From the NCBI RefSeq assembly GCF_030813005.1, contig NZ_JAUSTU010000004.1:124001-188000 (forward strand): DNA of 64,000 nucleotides, read 5' to 3'. Made by a program: the position numbers and the translations under genes. This DNA comes from Robertmurraya andreesenii (lineage in GTDB: Bacteria; Bacillota; Bacilli; Bacillales; Cytobacillaceae). The notes beneath the pieces are model-generated. The model saw nothing but the letters and a program-made list of their open reading frames with translations, searched no databases and had not been told where the DNA came from. How positions within the stretch are numbered: position 1 is the stretch's first letter; each line of letters opens with the position of its first letter. Below, piece after piece: positions 25,964-36,334 of this stretch.

Positions 25964-26965
25964 TCATCTTCTTGTAGATTCACGTCTAACTAATTCTATT
26001 TCTAAAGTAATATTTACATCGAATGTCTCTTCACGGTTTTCAACCGCTTTTATTAAATGACTCGTAGCAATCTCCCCGATTTTATCAATTGGCTGTTTAA
26101 TTGTGCTGATTTCAGGGTGAACGATTTCCGCCAATTGAATCCCATCAAATCCAATAATGGCTACATCCTTTGGAATCGATCGGTTCTGCTTCTTAAAGGC
26201 CTTCAAAGAACCAATGGCCATTAAATCATTCGCATAAAAAACACCATCTACATCTGGATATTCCTCTAGCAGCCTTTCCGTTTGTACCGTACCGCTCGCT
26301 AACGTAAAGTCTCCTTCAAGGATAAATGGCTTAAGCTGATGCTCCTCCATCGACCTCAAATAGCCATTCATTCTCTCTAGGGCAGGGAACAAGCTATTTG
26401 GTCCGCTAATATGGGCAATTTTCCTGCAACCAATTTCAATTAAATGATTAACAGCCAGACAGGCTCCTTCAAAATTATTGACGGAGACTGAATTTTGCTG
26501 CTCGGGATGCACGGCTCTATCAATGCATACAAAAGGAATCGATAGGCCCTGCAAGAAACCTTGGGCGTCACTGCTTAACTCTGACGCCGCAAGAATAAAG
26601 CCATCAATATAGTTGCTTTTAAATTGATTCCAAAAATCAGGATTTTGCAGCTCATCTTCATTTGTATTCATAAGCAATAACCGGTAACCATTTGTCTTGG
26701 CAACATTCTCAATCGATTTGACTAGCTCTGGGAAAAAGGGATTCGTAATATCAGGTGTTACAAATGCGATTGTATTCGATTTTTGCGTTGCGAGACTTCG
26801 AGCCATCGCATTCGGTGTATAGTTAAATCGGTCCAATACCTGTTGGATCTTTTTCTCCGTTTCAGGACTGGTGTAACTAACTTTATTGATATATCGCGAA
26901 ACGGTTGCAACCGACACCCCTGATTCACGAGCAATGTCCCTAATCGTTACCTTTTTTCTATCCAC
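25964..26965 (-). CDS. LacI-family transcriptional regulator
   Basis: 333 residues: an N-terminal helix-turn-helix (TIRDIARESGVSVATVSRYI) and hinge helix (PNAMARSLAT), then a periplasmic-binding-protein-like effector domain. It is the last gene of the leftward catabolic operon, 63 bases after the large ADP-ribosylglycohydrolase gene. Its likely targets are the GTAACCGGTTAC palindromes at the operon promoter (36.34-36.42 kb), which are LacI-type in symmetry and centre (CG). The effector is unknown. Confidence 0.9.
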   Translation of the reverse strand: MDRKKVTIRDIARESGVSVATVSRYINKVSYTSPETEKKIQQVLDRFNYTPNAMARSLATQKSNTIAFVTPDITNPFFPELVKSIENVAKTNGYRLLLMNTNEDELQNPDFWNQFKSNYIDGFILAASELSSDAQGFLQGLSIPFVCIDRAVHPEQQNSVSVNNFEGACLAVNHLIEIGCRKIAHISGPNSLFPALERMNGYLRSMEEHQLKPFILEGDFTLASGTVQTERLLEEYPDVDGVFYANDLMAIGSLKAFKKQNRSIPKDVAIIGFDGIQLAEIVHPEISTIKQPIDKIGEIATSHLIKAVENREETFDVNITLEIELVRRESTRR

Positions 26966-27028
26966 GACGATTCTCCTAAGCTATGATATCATCTATTTTA
27001 TCATATTTTTTGAAGCCTACTATTCATA

Positions 27029-29128
27029 TTACGGTCTCACTTCGACTTTTTCAATGATACAGCCACCTGCTTCAGATAAAGCAAAGCCGAACATGCCATG
27101 CTCCCAAGTGGAATCTGTATAAGACAGGACATTCTCTCCATTGATTCTTGCCGAAATATGAGGACCTCGTACTTCCACTTCAAGTTGATAGGTTGTTCCG
27201 ATTTCCCAGTCATAATCGATCGATTTCAAACATGTCAAACCAAAATTTTGTAAATGAAGCGCCACCTTACCCTCACCAGCAAACCCTACTTGATAATACT
27301 TTTGCGTTCCTTGGGCGCGGAACAGGATCGCATGATGCGCTCCAGCTGTTGGAGTAATCGTTCCACGAATGACGGCATCCTTCATATAGTAATGTCCCGT
27401 AAATGAAGCGCAGTTCGTATCGCTTTCTACCACCATATTCCCGTTCTGCAAACTCCAATTCCCTCGATGGTGGGCAAAAGGAGTTACACTTAAAAATTCC
27501 ACCGCTTGTTTTGCAAAATCAATATCATAACTTTGAGCCCCATAAATATGGAATTCATCCATGAACAATTTTCCAAAGAATCGCTCTGTTAGGGAGGAAG
27601 GGCTCTCAATCGCAAATCCAACCTCCTCGACAAAGGAACCATTTGTATCAGGAATAACAAAGGAGATTTCTTGCCATTCCTTTTCCTTGAGCTTTTCTTT
27701 TTGTAGCTCCGTTACTTCTTTTGTATAGGTATTTCGGACATAAGGGGTGATATAGAGCTCAGCTCCTTGAAATTTATCAAGATATAATTTCAACGATACC
27801 GTCTGCCCACTATACGCTTTTGGAGCAAAAGTCGGCTTATACTTTTCGTCGTTAAACTCATCCCTTCGATAAAAGGTTTGATAATAAACCGTGCTTTTCT
27901 CACCCTCATACAATCGATCAATAAAAATTTCTAGGCTGCCCGGAGATTGATACCCAATTGTATCGTTAGCCTTTAAAATCGTCTTAAAAGGGAGGCTAGT
28001 TTTGAACCCATGTGTGGCTCCAGGAAGTGAAAAATCAAAGAATACCTCTTCCTCTTTGTAACTATCCACGAGGACATTTGGTGCAGGCTTGTCAGCTAAG
28101 CGATATCCTAATAATGCGACTGATTTCACAAAGGTTGGAATATCTAAAATATTTAAGTAGCCTGACACACTAGAGGTGACAATCGTATCATTAATCGGCT
28201 TCCGATATTTTTCAGGGATGCCATCAATCCCTACGAATGTGCCAACAATTGACCCCACATTGCCTGCATTGCAGTCGGTGTCCCAGCCACAGGCGGTTGC
28301 AATTTCGATCGTACGGGCTAAATCCCCTCTCCCATAATAAAGGGCTAATGCACACACACCAGCATTTGGAATAATATGACATACTCCTGTATATTTGTCA
28401 TAGCCCCACTCATTTTCAAGATATTCACGGCATTTCCAGAAATCATCCGGATACTGTTCATACACTTTTTGAACAGCCCGGATCACCTTTGCATAGGTGG
28501 AATCCGCTGGAATTTCAGCAAGACCCTCATCGATCACTTCTTGGATATTTTTTGCGGTGAAGGCACTAGCGATACAAGCTGCTATGAATCTCGCACCATA
28601 AAGTCCATTTTGATCATGGGCCACACTAGCAGCAATTTCCGCATAGTCAGCCGCTTTGTTAGGATTGTCTGGGAAAAGCCAGCCCCATGTATCAATGAAA
28701 ATTTGTCCGCCAATTTGCTCGGCCATGATTAAGCCATTTGTTTCTGCTGAACCAGATTGGGGAGCGGGTATTCCTCTTAATAAATTGAGGTAAGCTGTAT
28801 GCTCCGTGCTGATGCCGTCACCGCCCCACCAGAACATCCCTATACCTTCTCTCGTATAGTTCAGCCACGCTCTTGCCACATCCTGCGGCTCCATTTCCCG
28901 GTTCACTGCATCATCCAACAATGCACGAATAAAAAAGACAGGTCCGTTCGCATCATCGTCGGCGGAGAAAATTTTGTAATCTTTCAGGTAGCCATTAACT
29001 TCACCATATACATCTCGGATCATCTCAGGCGTCCATTCGGTTGGTTCAACGGGAGCACCTAAGCGGATACCAGCGTTCATCCCGATAAAGCCTGCATAAA
29101 CCTTCTGTAAGTAAACGTTAGGTATCAC
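27029..29128 (-). CDS. ADP-ribosylglycohydrolase-fold protein with C-terminal lectin-like domain
   Basis: 699 residues. The N-terminal 330 or so residues form a DraG-type fold; the second metal site appears as CGWDTDCNAGNVGS, but the first site is altered (IFSADDDANGPVFF). The rest contains two beta-sandwich regions: one with LYITPYVRN, and a final LamG/concanavalin-like domain (residues about 560-699, ending in GMFGFALSEAGGCIIEKVEV). No signal peptide. It probably hydrolyses an N- or O-glycosidic bond of an imported ribosyl or related compound, with the C-terminal part binding sugar (inference). Confidence 0.82.
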   Translation of the reverse strand: MIPNVYLQKVYAGFIGMNAGIRLGAPVEPTEWTPEMIRDVYGEVNGYLKDYKIFSADDDANGPVFFIRALLDDAVNREMEPQDVARAWLNYTREGIGMFWWGGDGISTEHTAYLNLLRGIPAPQSGSAETNGLIMAEQIGGQIFIDTWGWLFPDNPNKAADYAEIAASVAHDQNGLYGARFIAACIASAFTAKNIQEVIDEGLAEIPADSTYAKVIRAVQKVYEQYPDDFWKCREYLENEWGYDKYTGVCHIIPNAGVCALALYYGRGDLARTIEIATACGWDTDCNAGNVGSIVGTFVGIDGIPEKYRKPINDTIVTSSVSGYLNILDIPTFVKSVALLGYRLADKPAPNVLVDSYKEEEVFFDFSLPGATHGFKTSLPFKTILKANDTIGYQSPGSLEIFIDRLYEGEKSTVYYQTFYRRDEFNDEKYKPTFAPKAYSGQTVSLKLYLDKFQGAELYITPYVRNTYTKEVTELQKEKLKEKEWQEISFVIPDTNGSFVEEVGFAIESPSSLTERFFGKLFMDEFHIYGAQSYDIDFAKQAVEFLSVTPFAHHRGNWSLQNGNMVVESDTNCASFTGHYYMKDAVIRGTITPTAGAHHAILFRAQGTQKYYQVGFAGEGKVALHLQNFGLTCLKSIDYDWEIGTTYQLEVEVRGPHISARINGENVLSYTDSTWEHGMFGFALSEAGGCIIEKVEVRP

Positions 29129-29145
29129 TATAAAACCCTCCCATT

Positions 29146-30297
29146 TTAAGAAAGAATCTTCCTTACTTTTTCCAATGCCTCTAAATCTTTTTCAATAATC
29201 AATTTCGCATTTCCAGCAAAAGCGTCGGTAATTTCTTCAAAGTTTAAGTGATTAGCAGATTCAAGGAGATGAATGTCTTCCGATTTAATTACGGGAGCCC
29301 CGTACATAGCGCCAAGAATAACTCCAATCATGACACCAATGGAGTCCGTATCTCTGCCTGAATTGATTCCATCATAAATGGATGGATAGAATTCTCCATT
29401 GTTATAGACAATGAATCCTAATGCAAGAGGTAACTCTTCAATAGAACCTAATCTACTTGGAGTATAATGGTTTGAAGGAATTCCTACCTTCTCCATTTTT
29501 CGGGACACATCATCACCCATTGGTGAAAATGGCTTTATCGCCTCATGAAAGGCAGCCACCACTTCATCAATGGCTGCATTCTTTTCTCGAAGCTCCACTG
29601 CCAAAGTCGTGATCGCTTTAATCGCCTCTTTCGTCCCATCCTTAGCAAATTCGATGGCAGTATCAACAATTGCTTCCACGGTTACATTTTCTTCAAATGC
29701 CTTCGCCACACATGCCGCCAACACCCCTGCGGCTTCTAAGCCATAGCTCGTTTGATGACCCATCGCAAAAAGAATCGCCTCATCGTAGGCAGCTTTTGGA
29801 TTACCAGCATTGACCACACCAACCGGCGCAATATACATCGCAGCACCACAGTTAATCATGTTTCCGTAGCCGCCTTCTCGCGGCTCACAATTGGCCAATG
29901 TATGGCGAAGAAAAATATGCTTTTCCGGGTAAAAGAGTCTCTCAATGATTAACTCTTCCCGACCAAATTCAGGAATAAATCGTTTACGAAATGCTATTTC
30001 TTTAACAAACTCATTCGCCATGTCATAGGCATCTAAATGCCTTTTTTCGATATTGTAGACATTGCAAAGAGCTAATGTCATCAGCGTATCGTCGGTAATA
30101 ATTCCATTCCCTCGCTTTTTGCCTCTATTCACATCATACCCAAGATCTTCCTTGTACCATCTTGTTTTCAGAGATTCTACTCGACCATACTTTTCCTTTA
30201 TTTCTTGATAGCTTAGTTTTTCTACAGGGGCACCAAGTGCATCACCTAGTGCCGCCCCCATCAAAACTCCCTTCACTCTCTCTTTAAAATTAACCAT
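29146..30297 (-). CDS. ADP-ribosylglycohydrolase-family protein
   Basis: 383 residues. MGAALGDALGAPVE opens the fold, ITDDTLMT (Asp69, Asp70) supplies the first Mg site and SGRDTDSIGVMIG the second. Members release ADP-ribose from proteins, but many homologues in sugar operons are thought to act on small nucleosides. Its operon has a PfkB kinase and an ABC importer, so a catabolic nucleosidase role is more likely here than protein de-ADP-ribosylation. The gene is 18 bases upstream of the larger paralogue. Confidence 0.86.
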   Translation of the reverse strand: MVNFKERVKGVLMGAALGDALGAPVEKLSYQEIKEKYGRVESLKTRWYKEDLGYDVNRGKKRGNGIITDDTLMTLALCNVYNIEKRHLDAYDMANEFVKEIAFRKRFIPEFGREELIIERLFYPEKHIFLRHTLANCEPREGGYGNMINCGAAMYIAPVGVVNAGNPKAAYDEAILFAMGHQTSYGLEAAGVLAACVAKAFEENVTVEAIVDTAIEFAKDGTKEAIKAITTLAVELREKNAAIDEVVAAFHEAIKPFSPMGDDVSRKMEKVGIPSNHYTPSRLGSIEELPLALGFIVYNNGEFYPSIYDGINSGRDTDSIGVMIGVILGAMYGAPVIKSEDIHLLESANHLNFEEITDAFAGNAKLIIEKDLEALEKVRKILS

Positions 30298-30309
30298 TCA
30301 TCTAACTCC

Positions 30310-31770
30310 CTATTTAATGTTCTCATTGGCATATTTTGTTAGGTCTTCTCCGCCAGCTTTATACCATTTTTCTACGAATTCATCAAAGGCATCCAGAGGC
30401 AATTTACCTGTTATAATATCAGCGGAGTACTCTTTGTATAGGTTTTCCATCGCATCCCATTGTGCGACATACTCCTCAGGAATATTGAAGGAATTATCTT
30501 CAGCAAAGAAGCTACCAGCTAGTTCTTGAGATTCAACAGCAGGTGTACTTAACATTGGAGTCTTTTCACTGATTGGTGTGTCAAAATTGACTTCGCTTGG
30601 CTCCCAATAACGTGCATACCATTCAGCATAATATTTATCAGTCAGTTCAATTTTGTTGTCTACCACATTATAATGCTCGCCTTCAAATCCGAGACGGTCG
30701 AACTTCTGACCTTCTGGGCTTGCAAGATAATCTAGAATTTCAAACACAAGCTCTTTGTTTTTAGATAAGGCGGAAATAGCAAGTCCTCTGGACTCTTTTG
30801 TCACATTCGCTGCTCCAAATCCTTGGTATTCTCCTTTTGCTGGAGGAAGAATCGCCAGTTCTGCTTCCTCTCCATTTACCTCTTGTACTCTGCTATTATA
30901 GAAATCTACTACTTTCCCATTGGTACCGACAATCACACCTGTTTCTCCATTATAGAAGGCATCTTCCTTTGTATCCCATTGCTTTGTTAAATATTCTGGA
31001 TCTAGAAGTCCTTCCTTATACAATTCACTATAGAATGAAAGTTTTTGTTTCTCCTGATCGGAAACCTTCTTGAATACATAGCCATCATCTGTATTTAACC
31101 ATGTTTTGTTGATGCCAAATGCCATATCAAAAATGAAGTTTAATTCACTAATATCTCCTGCAACCGTTGTTGCATATTTAACCTTGCCACTTTCAACTAA
31201 CTCTTTGAAAAATGCTTTGTAGTTCTCAGTCGTCGGATCAGCTAGTAAACTTTGAGAAGAACTCATTTCATTGAGCCAATCTTTTCTCACCACAGGAACC
31301 TTGTAATCAATCGGCTTCACCCAAAGCAAGTATGGATAATTCTCCAATCTTGAAACATTATGAGGATGCAGAATATTTTTCAAATGCTCTGACTTCTCAA
31401 TATATGGGCGAAGATCCTCAAGCAAATCCTGGTTCGCAATTTGCTCGTCGCCTCCTTGGAAATAAATTAAATCAGGGATTTCTCCGCTGTTTAGTAGCAG
31501 GCTTAATTTTTCTTTATAATCCCCTTGCGCTACTTCTACTAGTTCAAATTCTACATTGATATCTTTGTCTTTCTTCAGGTTTTCCGCTAATTTTTCATAA
31601 TATTGAACAGCTACTGGGTTGGATGGTCCCTCATCCTTGTATGCTACTTTAATAACTGTTTTCCCATCTTCGGTCTTTGTTACTTTTTCTTTCTTATCAT
31701 CATCTGAACTACAAGCGGCTAACAATCCAATCACTAATAAAGCGATGAGCCATAAGCTAAATTTCTTCAT
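30310..31770 (-). CDS. ABC transporter extracellular solute-binding lipoprotein
   Basis: 486 residues from the ATG at 31770, chosen for its GGAGGG site and the signal peptide ending in a lipobox (LLAAC). A Lys/Asp-rich linker follows, then a family-1 solute-binding fold of the long LipO/YtcQ type. It captures the operon's substrate at the outer membrane face and passes it to the two CUT1 permeases. Length and the neighbouring LplB/LplC-type permeases suggest an oligosaccharide or glycoside ligand. Confidence 0.88.
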   Translation of the reverse strand: MKKFSLWLIALLVIGLLAACSSDDDKKEKVTKTEDGKTVIKVAYKDEGPSNPVAVQYYEKLAENLKKDKDINVEFELVEVAQGDYKEKLSLLLNSGEIPDLIYFQGGDEQIANQDLLEDLRPYIEKSEHLKNILHPHNVSRLENYPYLLWVKPIDYKVPVVRKDWLNEMSSSQSLLADPTTENYKAFFKELVESGKVKYATTVAGDISELNFIFDMAFGINKTWLNTDDGYVFKKVSDQEKQKLSFYSELYKEGLLDPEYLTKQWDTKEDAFYNGETGVIVGTNGKVVDFYNSRVQEVNGEEAELAILPPAKGEYQGFGAANVTKESRGLAISALSKNKELVFEILDYLASPEGQKFDRLGFEGEHYNVVDNKIELTDKYYAEWYARYWEPSEVNFDTPISEKTPMLSTPAVESQELAGSFFAEDNSFNIPEEYVAQWDAMENLYKEYSADIITGKLPLDAFDEFVEKWYKAGGEDLTKYANENIK

Positions 31771-31925
31771 AAAATTGAACCCTCCAAATATTTGTTTTTT
31801 TGTCTTTGAAAACACATTTTCTAGCTGAAGGTTTGTCACCCCCTTTAAAATGACAACTTATATCATAGGCTCTTACAAAATACAAAAGAGGACTGAGCCA
31901 TGAAGGGAGCCATGTATAACCTATA

Positions 31926-32801
31926 TCAATCTTTTACTCCACCATCCATTGTTCCTTTTGTGAAATACTTTAGGATAAGCGGATACAATAGCAACAAAGG
32001 AATGATCGCAATGATAATTGTACTCGCCTGCAGGGAGCCAAAGTCGAGGCTGGCAAGCATTTCTGCCGACATATCCATTCCAGACAACATCGTCGTATTA
32101 TCTTGTTTCACAACGAACTGGCGTAGTACGACCTGCAACGGCCACTTATTAGGATCTGTAATATAAATCGTTGCTCGGAAATATTCATTCCAGTGATACA
32201 CACCGTAGAACAAGGTTAGCGTTGCCAATGCTGGTTTCGACAAAGGTAGGACAATGCTTGTAAAGATGCGAAAATGTCCGGCGCCATCGATTCGTGCAGC
32301 TTCAATTAAGCTTTCCGGGATTTCCTGGAAGAATCTCATCAAAATAAACAAATAATATACATTAATTGCTTTGTACAGAATCAATGATGCATATGTATTC
32401 AACAAATTTAAATCCTTCATTAATAGATATTCTGTAATCATCGATGGCTCAAATACCATAATTGCGATCAGAAAGAGGAGCACAACCTTTTTTCCGACAA
32501 AATTCGTACGAGCTAACACATACGCCATTAATGAAGTTAGAAATAGATTAATAAAGGTACCCACAATCGTAATAAATACTGAATTAGCAATACTTTTGAG
32601 AATTAAGGGGTTGGATAAAATAATTTCATAATTGATAAAGGAGAATCCTTTTGGGATAACACCTAATCCCGTCAATTCCTTAACTCGAGATGGGTCTGAC
32701 AATGACATTGCTACTAGGTTTAGAACGGGTATTAATACCGCTAAAGTAATAATAAATAAAACGAAATAAATAATACTTCGTGTCCAACTTAATCTTTTCA
32801 T
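31926..32801 (-). CDS. CUT1 ABC permease, LplC/YtcP-like
   Basis: 291 residues with six membrane segments and the EAA loop ESLIEAARIDGAGHFRIFTS that docks the ATPase. It ends KYFTKGTMDGGVKD, typical of LplC/YtcP permeases. It is the second permease of the importer, 12 bases after the first. No ATPase is in the operon, so MsmX probably energises it. Confidence 0.9.
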   Translation of the reverse strand: MKRLSWTRSIIYFVLFIITLAVLIPVLNLVAMSLSDPSRVKELTGLGVIPKGFSFINYEIILSNPLILKSIANSVFITIVGTFINLFLTSLMAYVLARTNFVGKKVVLLFLIAIMVFEPSMITEYLLMKDLNLLNTYASLILYKAINVYYLFILMRFFQEIPESLIEAARIDGAGHFRIFTSIVLPLSKPALATLTLFYGVYHWNEYFRATIYITDPNKWPLQVVLRQFVVKQDNTTMLSGMDMSAEMLASLDFGSLQASTIIIAIIPLLLLYPLILKYFTKGTMDGGVKD

Positions 32802-32813
32802 CTATATCCCCCC

Positions 32814-33707
32814 TTACCAGACACCTTTTCCAGTAAATCGCTTGGATAAGAAATGCGTACTTAGGATTAGAACAAGTCCGATAACTCCCTTAAATAGACT
32901 CGCAGCAGTCGCATAAGCATACTGTCCATTCAATAAACCGATTCGATATACATAGGTATCTAGTATATCTACCTTACTAATCACTGAATCATTCATAAGG
33001 TTAAATACTTGGTCGAACCCTGCATTCATAAAAAAGCCCAAATTTAAAATAAAGACGGTGATGACTGTACTTGCCATTGCAGGCAAAGTAATATAGCGCA
33101 TTTGCTGTAATGTATTAGCTCCGTCAAGCTTGGCAGCTTCATATAATTGCGGGCTTATTTTCATTATCGCTGCAATATAAAGAATGCTATCCCAACCGGC
33201 ACTTCGCCACATTTCAGAAAATACAAGGACCCAGCGGATATGTTCCTTGCTCGTCATAAAATCAAGCGATGGAAGCTGAAAAAACTCTCGAATGATATTT
33301 ATACCACCATTCGGGCTCAAAAAGCTGATCCATATCCCAGCAATCACTACCCATGAAAGGAAATGGGGCAAATACGATACAGACTGTACATATTTCCGGT
33401 ATGGTCCATTGCGTACTTCATTCACCATTAATGCTAGAATAATAGGTATGGGAAAAATAAAAATGATTTTCATCGAGCTGATAATGACCGTATTCTTTAG
33501 GACATCAATAAAAGCAGGTGAACTAAATAAGATTTTAAAATGCTTTAATCCAACCCATATGTTTTCCCCAATGATGCGATAATCTTGGAAGGCGAGCTTC
33601 ATCCCGATAATAGGAATAACATGGAAAATGACAAAGAAGATGATTCCTGGTAAAAGCATTAAATAGAGGATCCAGTCCTCGCAAATTTTTCTCCATATTT
33701 TCTTCAC
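32814..33707 (-). CDS. CUT1 ABC permease, LplB/YteP-like
   Basis: 297 residues with six membrane segments. The N-terminal DWILYLMLLPGIIFFVIFHV and the EAA loop QLYEAAKLDGANTLQQMRYI identify an LplB/YteP-type permease. It pairs with the downstream LplC-like protein. Upstream it is separated from the PfkB kinase gene by six bases. Confidence 0.9.
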   Translation of the reverse strand: MKKIWRKICEDWILYLMLLPGIIFFVIFHVIPIIGMKLAFQDYRIIGENIWVGLKHFKILFSSPAFIDVLKNTVIISSMKIIFIFPIPIILALMVNEVRNGPYRKYVQSVSYLPHFLSWVVIAGIWISFLSPNGGINIIREFFQLPSLDFMTSKEHIRWVLVFSEMWRSAGWDSILYIAAIMKISPQLYEAAKLDGANTLQQMRYITLPAMASTVITVFILNLGFFMNAGFDQVFNLMNDSVISKVDILDTYVYRIGLLNGQYAYATAASLFKGVIGLVLILSTHFLSKRFTGKGVW

Positions 33708-33713
33708 AAGATA

Positions 33714-34604
33714 TCACCCCTTTATTTCGATGTCTAAAATATCCTGTTTATAGGGCATCCCTGATTGGGCTCCTTTTTTTGTCACAGCCAAACTGGCAGC
33801 ATATGTCCCATAGCGAATACATTCTTCCAAAGGCTTCCCCTCAGATACAGCTACTGTAAAGGCACCTGAAAACGTATCCCCTGCTCCTGTCGTATCAACT
33901 GCGTCCGTTTTTCTTGCTGGAATTTTGACTATCTCTTTCCCATCGAAATAGACAACTCCCTTTTCGCCACAAGTGATTAGAAGCTGGTTCGCATAGTCCA
34001 ATAAGACATCGTTCATCGCTCGGTCATCATCGGTTACAATTGCGTATTCGTGTTCATTCGGTGTTAAGTAGGTGATCTTTTTTAATAAATCCCGGGAAAG
34101 TTTTTGCGCTGGTGCCGGGTCAAGAATGATCGTCTTCTTGTTCTCATGTAAGATTGGAATAAGAAATTCAAGCGTCTCGATTGGGATTTCCATTTGCAAT
34201 AGAAACACATCATGCTGTAATAATGCATCGAGATTTTGTTCAATATATTTTACATTGGTATATTGATTCGCTCCCGGAACGACAATGATTCGGTTTTCAC
34301 AATTATGAAGCTCAATAACCGCCGCCCCAGTCGAAATATTTTCAACTAGATTCATATGTTCGATGTTGATCTTTTCATTTTTAAAATGAGATAACAAAAC
34401 ATCCTTTTGCCCATCGTTTCCAATCGAACCAAATAAAGTAACTTCCCCGCCTAAGCGGGCAGCCGCAACTGCCTGGTTTGCTCCCTTACCTCCGAAGGAC
34501 ATAAAAAAATGATCTCCAATTACCGTTTCTCCAAAGTTTGGAAGGGTTTTACTTTCTACAAAATAATCAATATTAATGCTCCCTACCACTGCTATTTTTT
34601 TCAA
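33714..34604 (-). CDS. PfkB-family carbohydrate kinase, ribokinase-like
   Basis: 296 residues. It has the PfkB signature 1 SFGGKGANQAVAAARLG (36-52) and signature 2 DTTGAGDTFSGAF with the catalytic Asp. NIDYFVESKTLPNFGET resembles ribokinase substrate-side sequence. It would phosphorylate the sugar released by the glycohydrolases. Ribose is the first guess. It sits two bases after the DUF4387 gene. Confidence 0.88.
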   Translation of the reverse strand: MKKIAVVGSINIDYFVESKTLPNFGETVIGDHFFMSFGGKGANQAVAAARLGGEVTLFGSIGNDGQKDVLLSHFKNEKINIEHMNLVENISTGAAVIELHNCENRIIVVPGANQYTNVKYIEQNLDALLQHDVFLLQMEIPIETLEFLIPILHENKKTIILDPAPAQKLSRDLLKKITYLTPNEHEYAIVTDDDRAMNDVLLDYANQLLITCGEKGVVYFDGKEIVKIPARKTDAVDTTGAGDTFSGAFTVAVSEGKPLEECIRYGTYAASLAVTKKGAQSGMPYKQDILDIEIKG

Positions 34605-34606
34605 TT

Positions 34607-34927
34607 CTATCTACTCCCGTCGATTTCCAAGTTCATTAATGGTGCATGCTGCTGCGCCCCATACACATCCCGATCTCCAGCGGTGCCAGAGGAAACCGTT
34701 CTCGCCATCGTAATCTTAATCCCTAATGCTGGGTCAAAAAAAACAAAGTGATGTATATCCGAAACGGAAATATTATAAGCCTCCGCCACTTTTTCCTTTG
34801 TCATGACATGAGACTGTTTTACTCGTTCATATACTTCCTTCTCGTCAAATAAGATGTCCATCGTGAATTCAAAAGGACCAGAATTTTTGCTTCGCAACAC
34901 TTTTGCAAGCTCGAATAATTTTGCCAT
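34607..34927 (-). CDS. DUF4387 protein
   Basis: 106 residues with KVLRSKNSGPFEFTMDILFD and the block FFDPALGIKITMARTVSSGT, typical of DUF4387. The family nearly always accompanies an AtuA/DUF1446 protein, and here the start overlaps the AtuA-like stop (TGATG). The pair presumably forms one enzyme, with the small protein as a subunit. The reaction is not known. Confidence 0.85.
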   Translation of the reverse strand: MAKLFELAKVLRSKNSGPFEFTMDILFDEKEVYERVKQSHVMTKEKVAEAYNISVSDIHHFVFFDPALGIKITMARTVSSGTAGDRDVYGAQQHAPLMNLEIDGSR

Positions 34928-36288
34928 CAGTCATCTGCCCCCAAAAATTCAACTTTAAATGGATTTTCATCCACTTCCATTAAATGATAAATCGAAAATT
35001 CATAGACTGGCCCGAAAGAAACATCACTCGGAGCGAAAGGAAAAGCTAAATTCCCTGCCGTTGATTTTCTTCCGTCGTAGCCATAATGAAGGTATGTCGA
35101 ACGGAGATTTGCACAAATCGTGTCGGCTAGTTCCTGGCTTTTTGCCAATACTTCAAACATGACACCTATTTCATGTCCACGAAAGGGTTCTGGTTCATTT
35201 TCACCAAGTACTGCATTTTTTCCATAATGATAAAAATGAATCTCGTAATCCTCTTGAGGAATCTCTGCAAAATAGTCGGTTACCTGCTCCAGTACTTTCT
35301 TTTCTACATCCTCTAGTTGTGCCAATAAAAGTGGATCGCGTATCCCAGCGATAACAAATGTACGATAGGACCTCTTTCTCGCACCCTCTAGCTTTAGACA
35401 AAAGGATTCACTTGGAACATACTGGCTGTTCTCAACCTTGATTACGCCAGCAGATATTTCCGTAAAGGTACATTCTGATAAATCCAGCATAAAGCCAGGT
35501 CCATGCAATAAATAAGGATGTTCCTTTTCATAGAAAGTATGCGCCGCCACACTTGTCGTTGTACATGTTCTGTTCGGGTTTAAGGATTCAATCGTAAAAG
35601 AATCAGCGTAAAGCGTACCTAGAATACTGTCCTTTGTCGTTCCTGGCTCCGCACATAACGCACCGCATTCCAGAATTTTCCCCAAATGATAAGAAAGGCC
35701 CTTGTCCATTCCATGGTAGATCCCAATAGCTGCAAATGGGGATGGGTCATATGCTCGGCCACAAACGATAATATCCGCTCCTCCCTCTAGCGCTTCCAAT
35801 ATCGGTTCATGTCCCATCTGGGCAACAATAGAGGTTGTCTCTCGAATGGTTTGCTCTGTAAGCTGTGGGATGTTTTCAGATAATGGCTTAATCTTCCCGT
35901 TTTTCTGCATTTTTACGATATATTCATGCTCAAAGTCTGCCCAGATAACAGCTATTTTGGCCTGGTAGCCCTCTTCAGTTAATATTTCTTTCATGATTTC
36001 TAATGTGCTTTCGACATGGGGCCTAGCACCAGCCCCCCCAGCGGAGCCAATGATAATTGGAATTTTATGAGGAATGCCTTTTTCAAGCATGATCTTCAAA
36101 TCCTTTTTCACCGCATGCTTACTGACAATAGATACGCCAGCACCAAGCTTATGCGGGCCTGCATCTGTTGAGCCTGCATCCACAACAATTCCATGAATTT
36201 CTTGATCAAAGGCTCGTTCAAATGATTCTTTCGGAAAGCCATAACCAAGCATTCCACAAGGTGAAACAATTCTAATAGCTGACTTCAT
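34927..36288 (-). CDS. AtuA-like (DUF1446) protein
   Basis: 453 residues from the ATG at 36288, with GGGGGAG before it. The Gly-rich blocks VDAGSTDAGPHKLGAG and IIGSAGGAGARPH, and IIVCGRAYDPSPFAAIG, are typical of the AtuA family, named for acyclic terpene utilisation. It is the first gene of the operon, behind three operator-like palindromes. With DUF4387 it probably carries out a hydration, isomerisation or CoA-linked step on the operon substrate; this is inference from context only. Confidence 0.85.
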   Translation of the reverse strand: MKSAIRIVSPCGMLGYGFPKESFERAFDQEIHGIVVDAGSTDAGPHKLGAGVSIVSKHAVKKDLKIMLEKGIPHKIPIIIGSAGGAGARPHVESTLEIMKEILTEEGYQAKIAVIWADFEHEYIVKMQKNGKIKPLSENIPQLTEQTIRETTSIVAQMGHEPILEALEGGADIIVCGRAYDPSPFAAIGIYHGMDKGLSYHLGKILECGALCAEPGTTKDSILGTLYADSFTIESLNPNRTCTTTSVAAHTFYEKEHPYLLHGPGFMLDLSECTFTEISAGVIKVENSQYVPSESFCLKLEGARKRSYRTFVIAGIRDPLLLAQLEDVEKKVLEQVTDYFAEIPQEDYEIHFYHYGKNAVLGENEPEPFRGHEIGVMFEVLAKSQELADTICANLRSTYLHYGYDGRKSTAGNLAFPFAPSDVSFGPVYEFSIYHLMEVDENPFKVEFLGADD

Positions 36289-36334
36289 GTATGTCTCCCC
36301 CACTTATGTACTATTTGCTTCTAGCAATCTATTA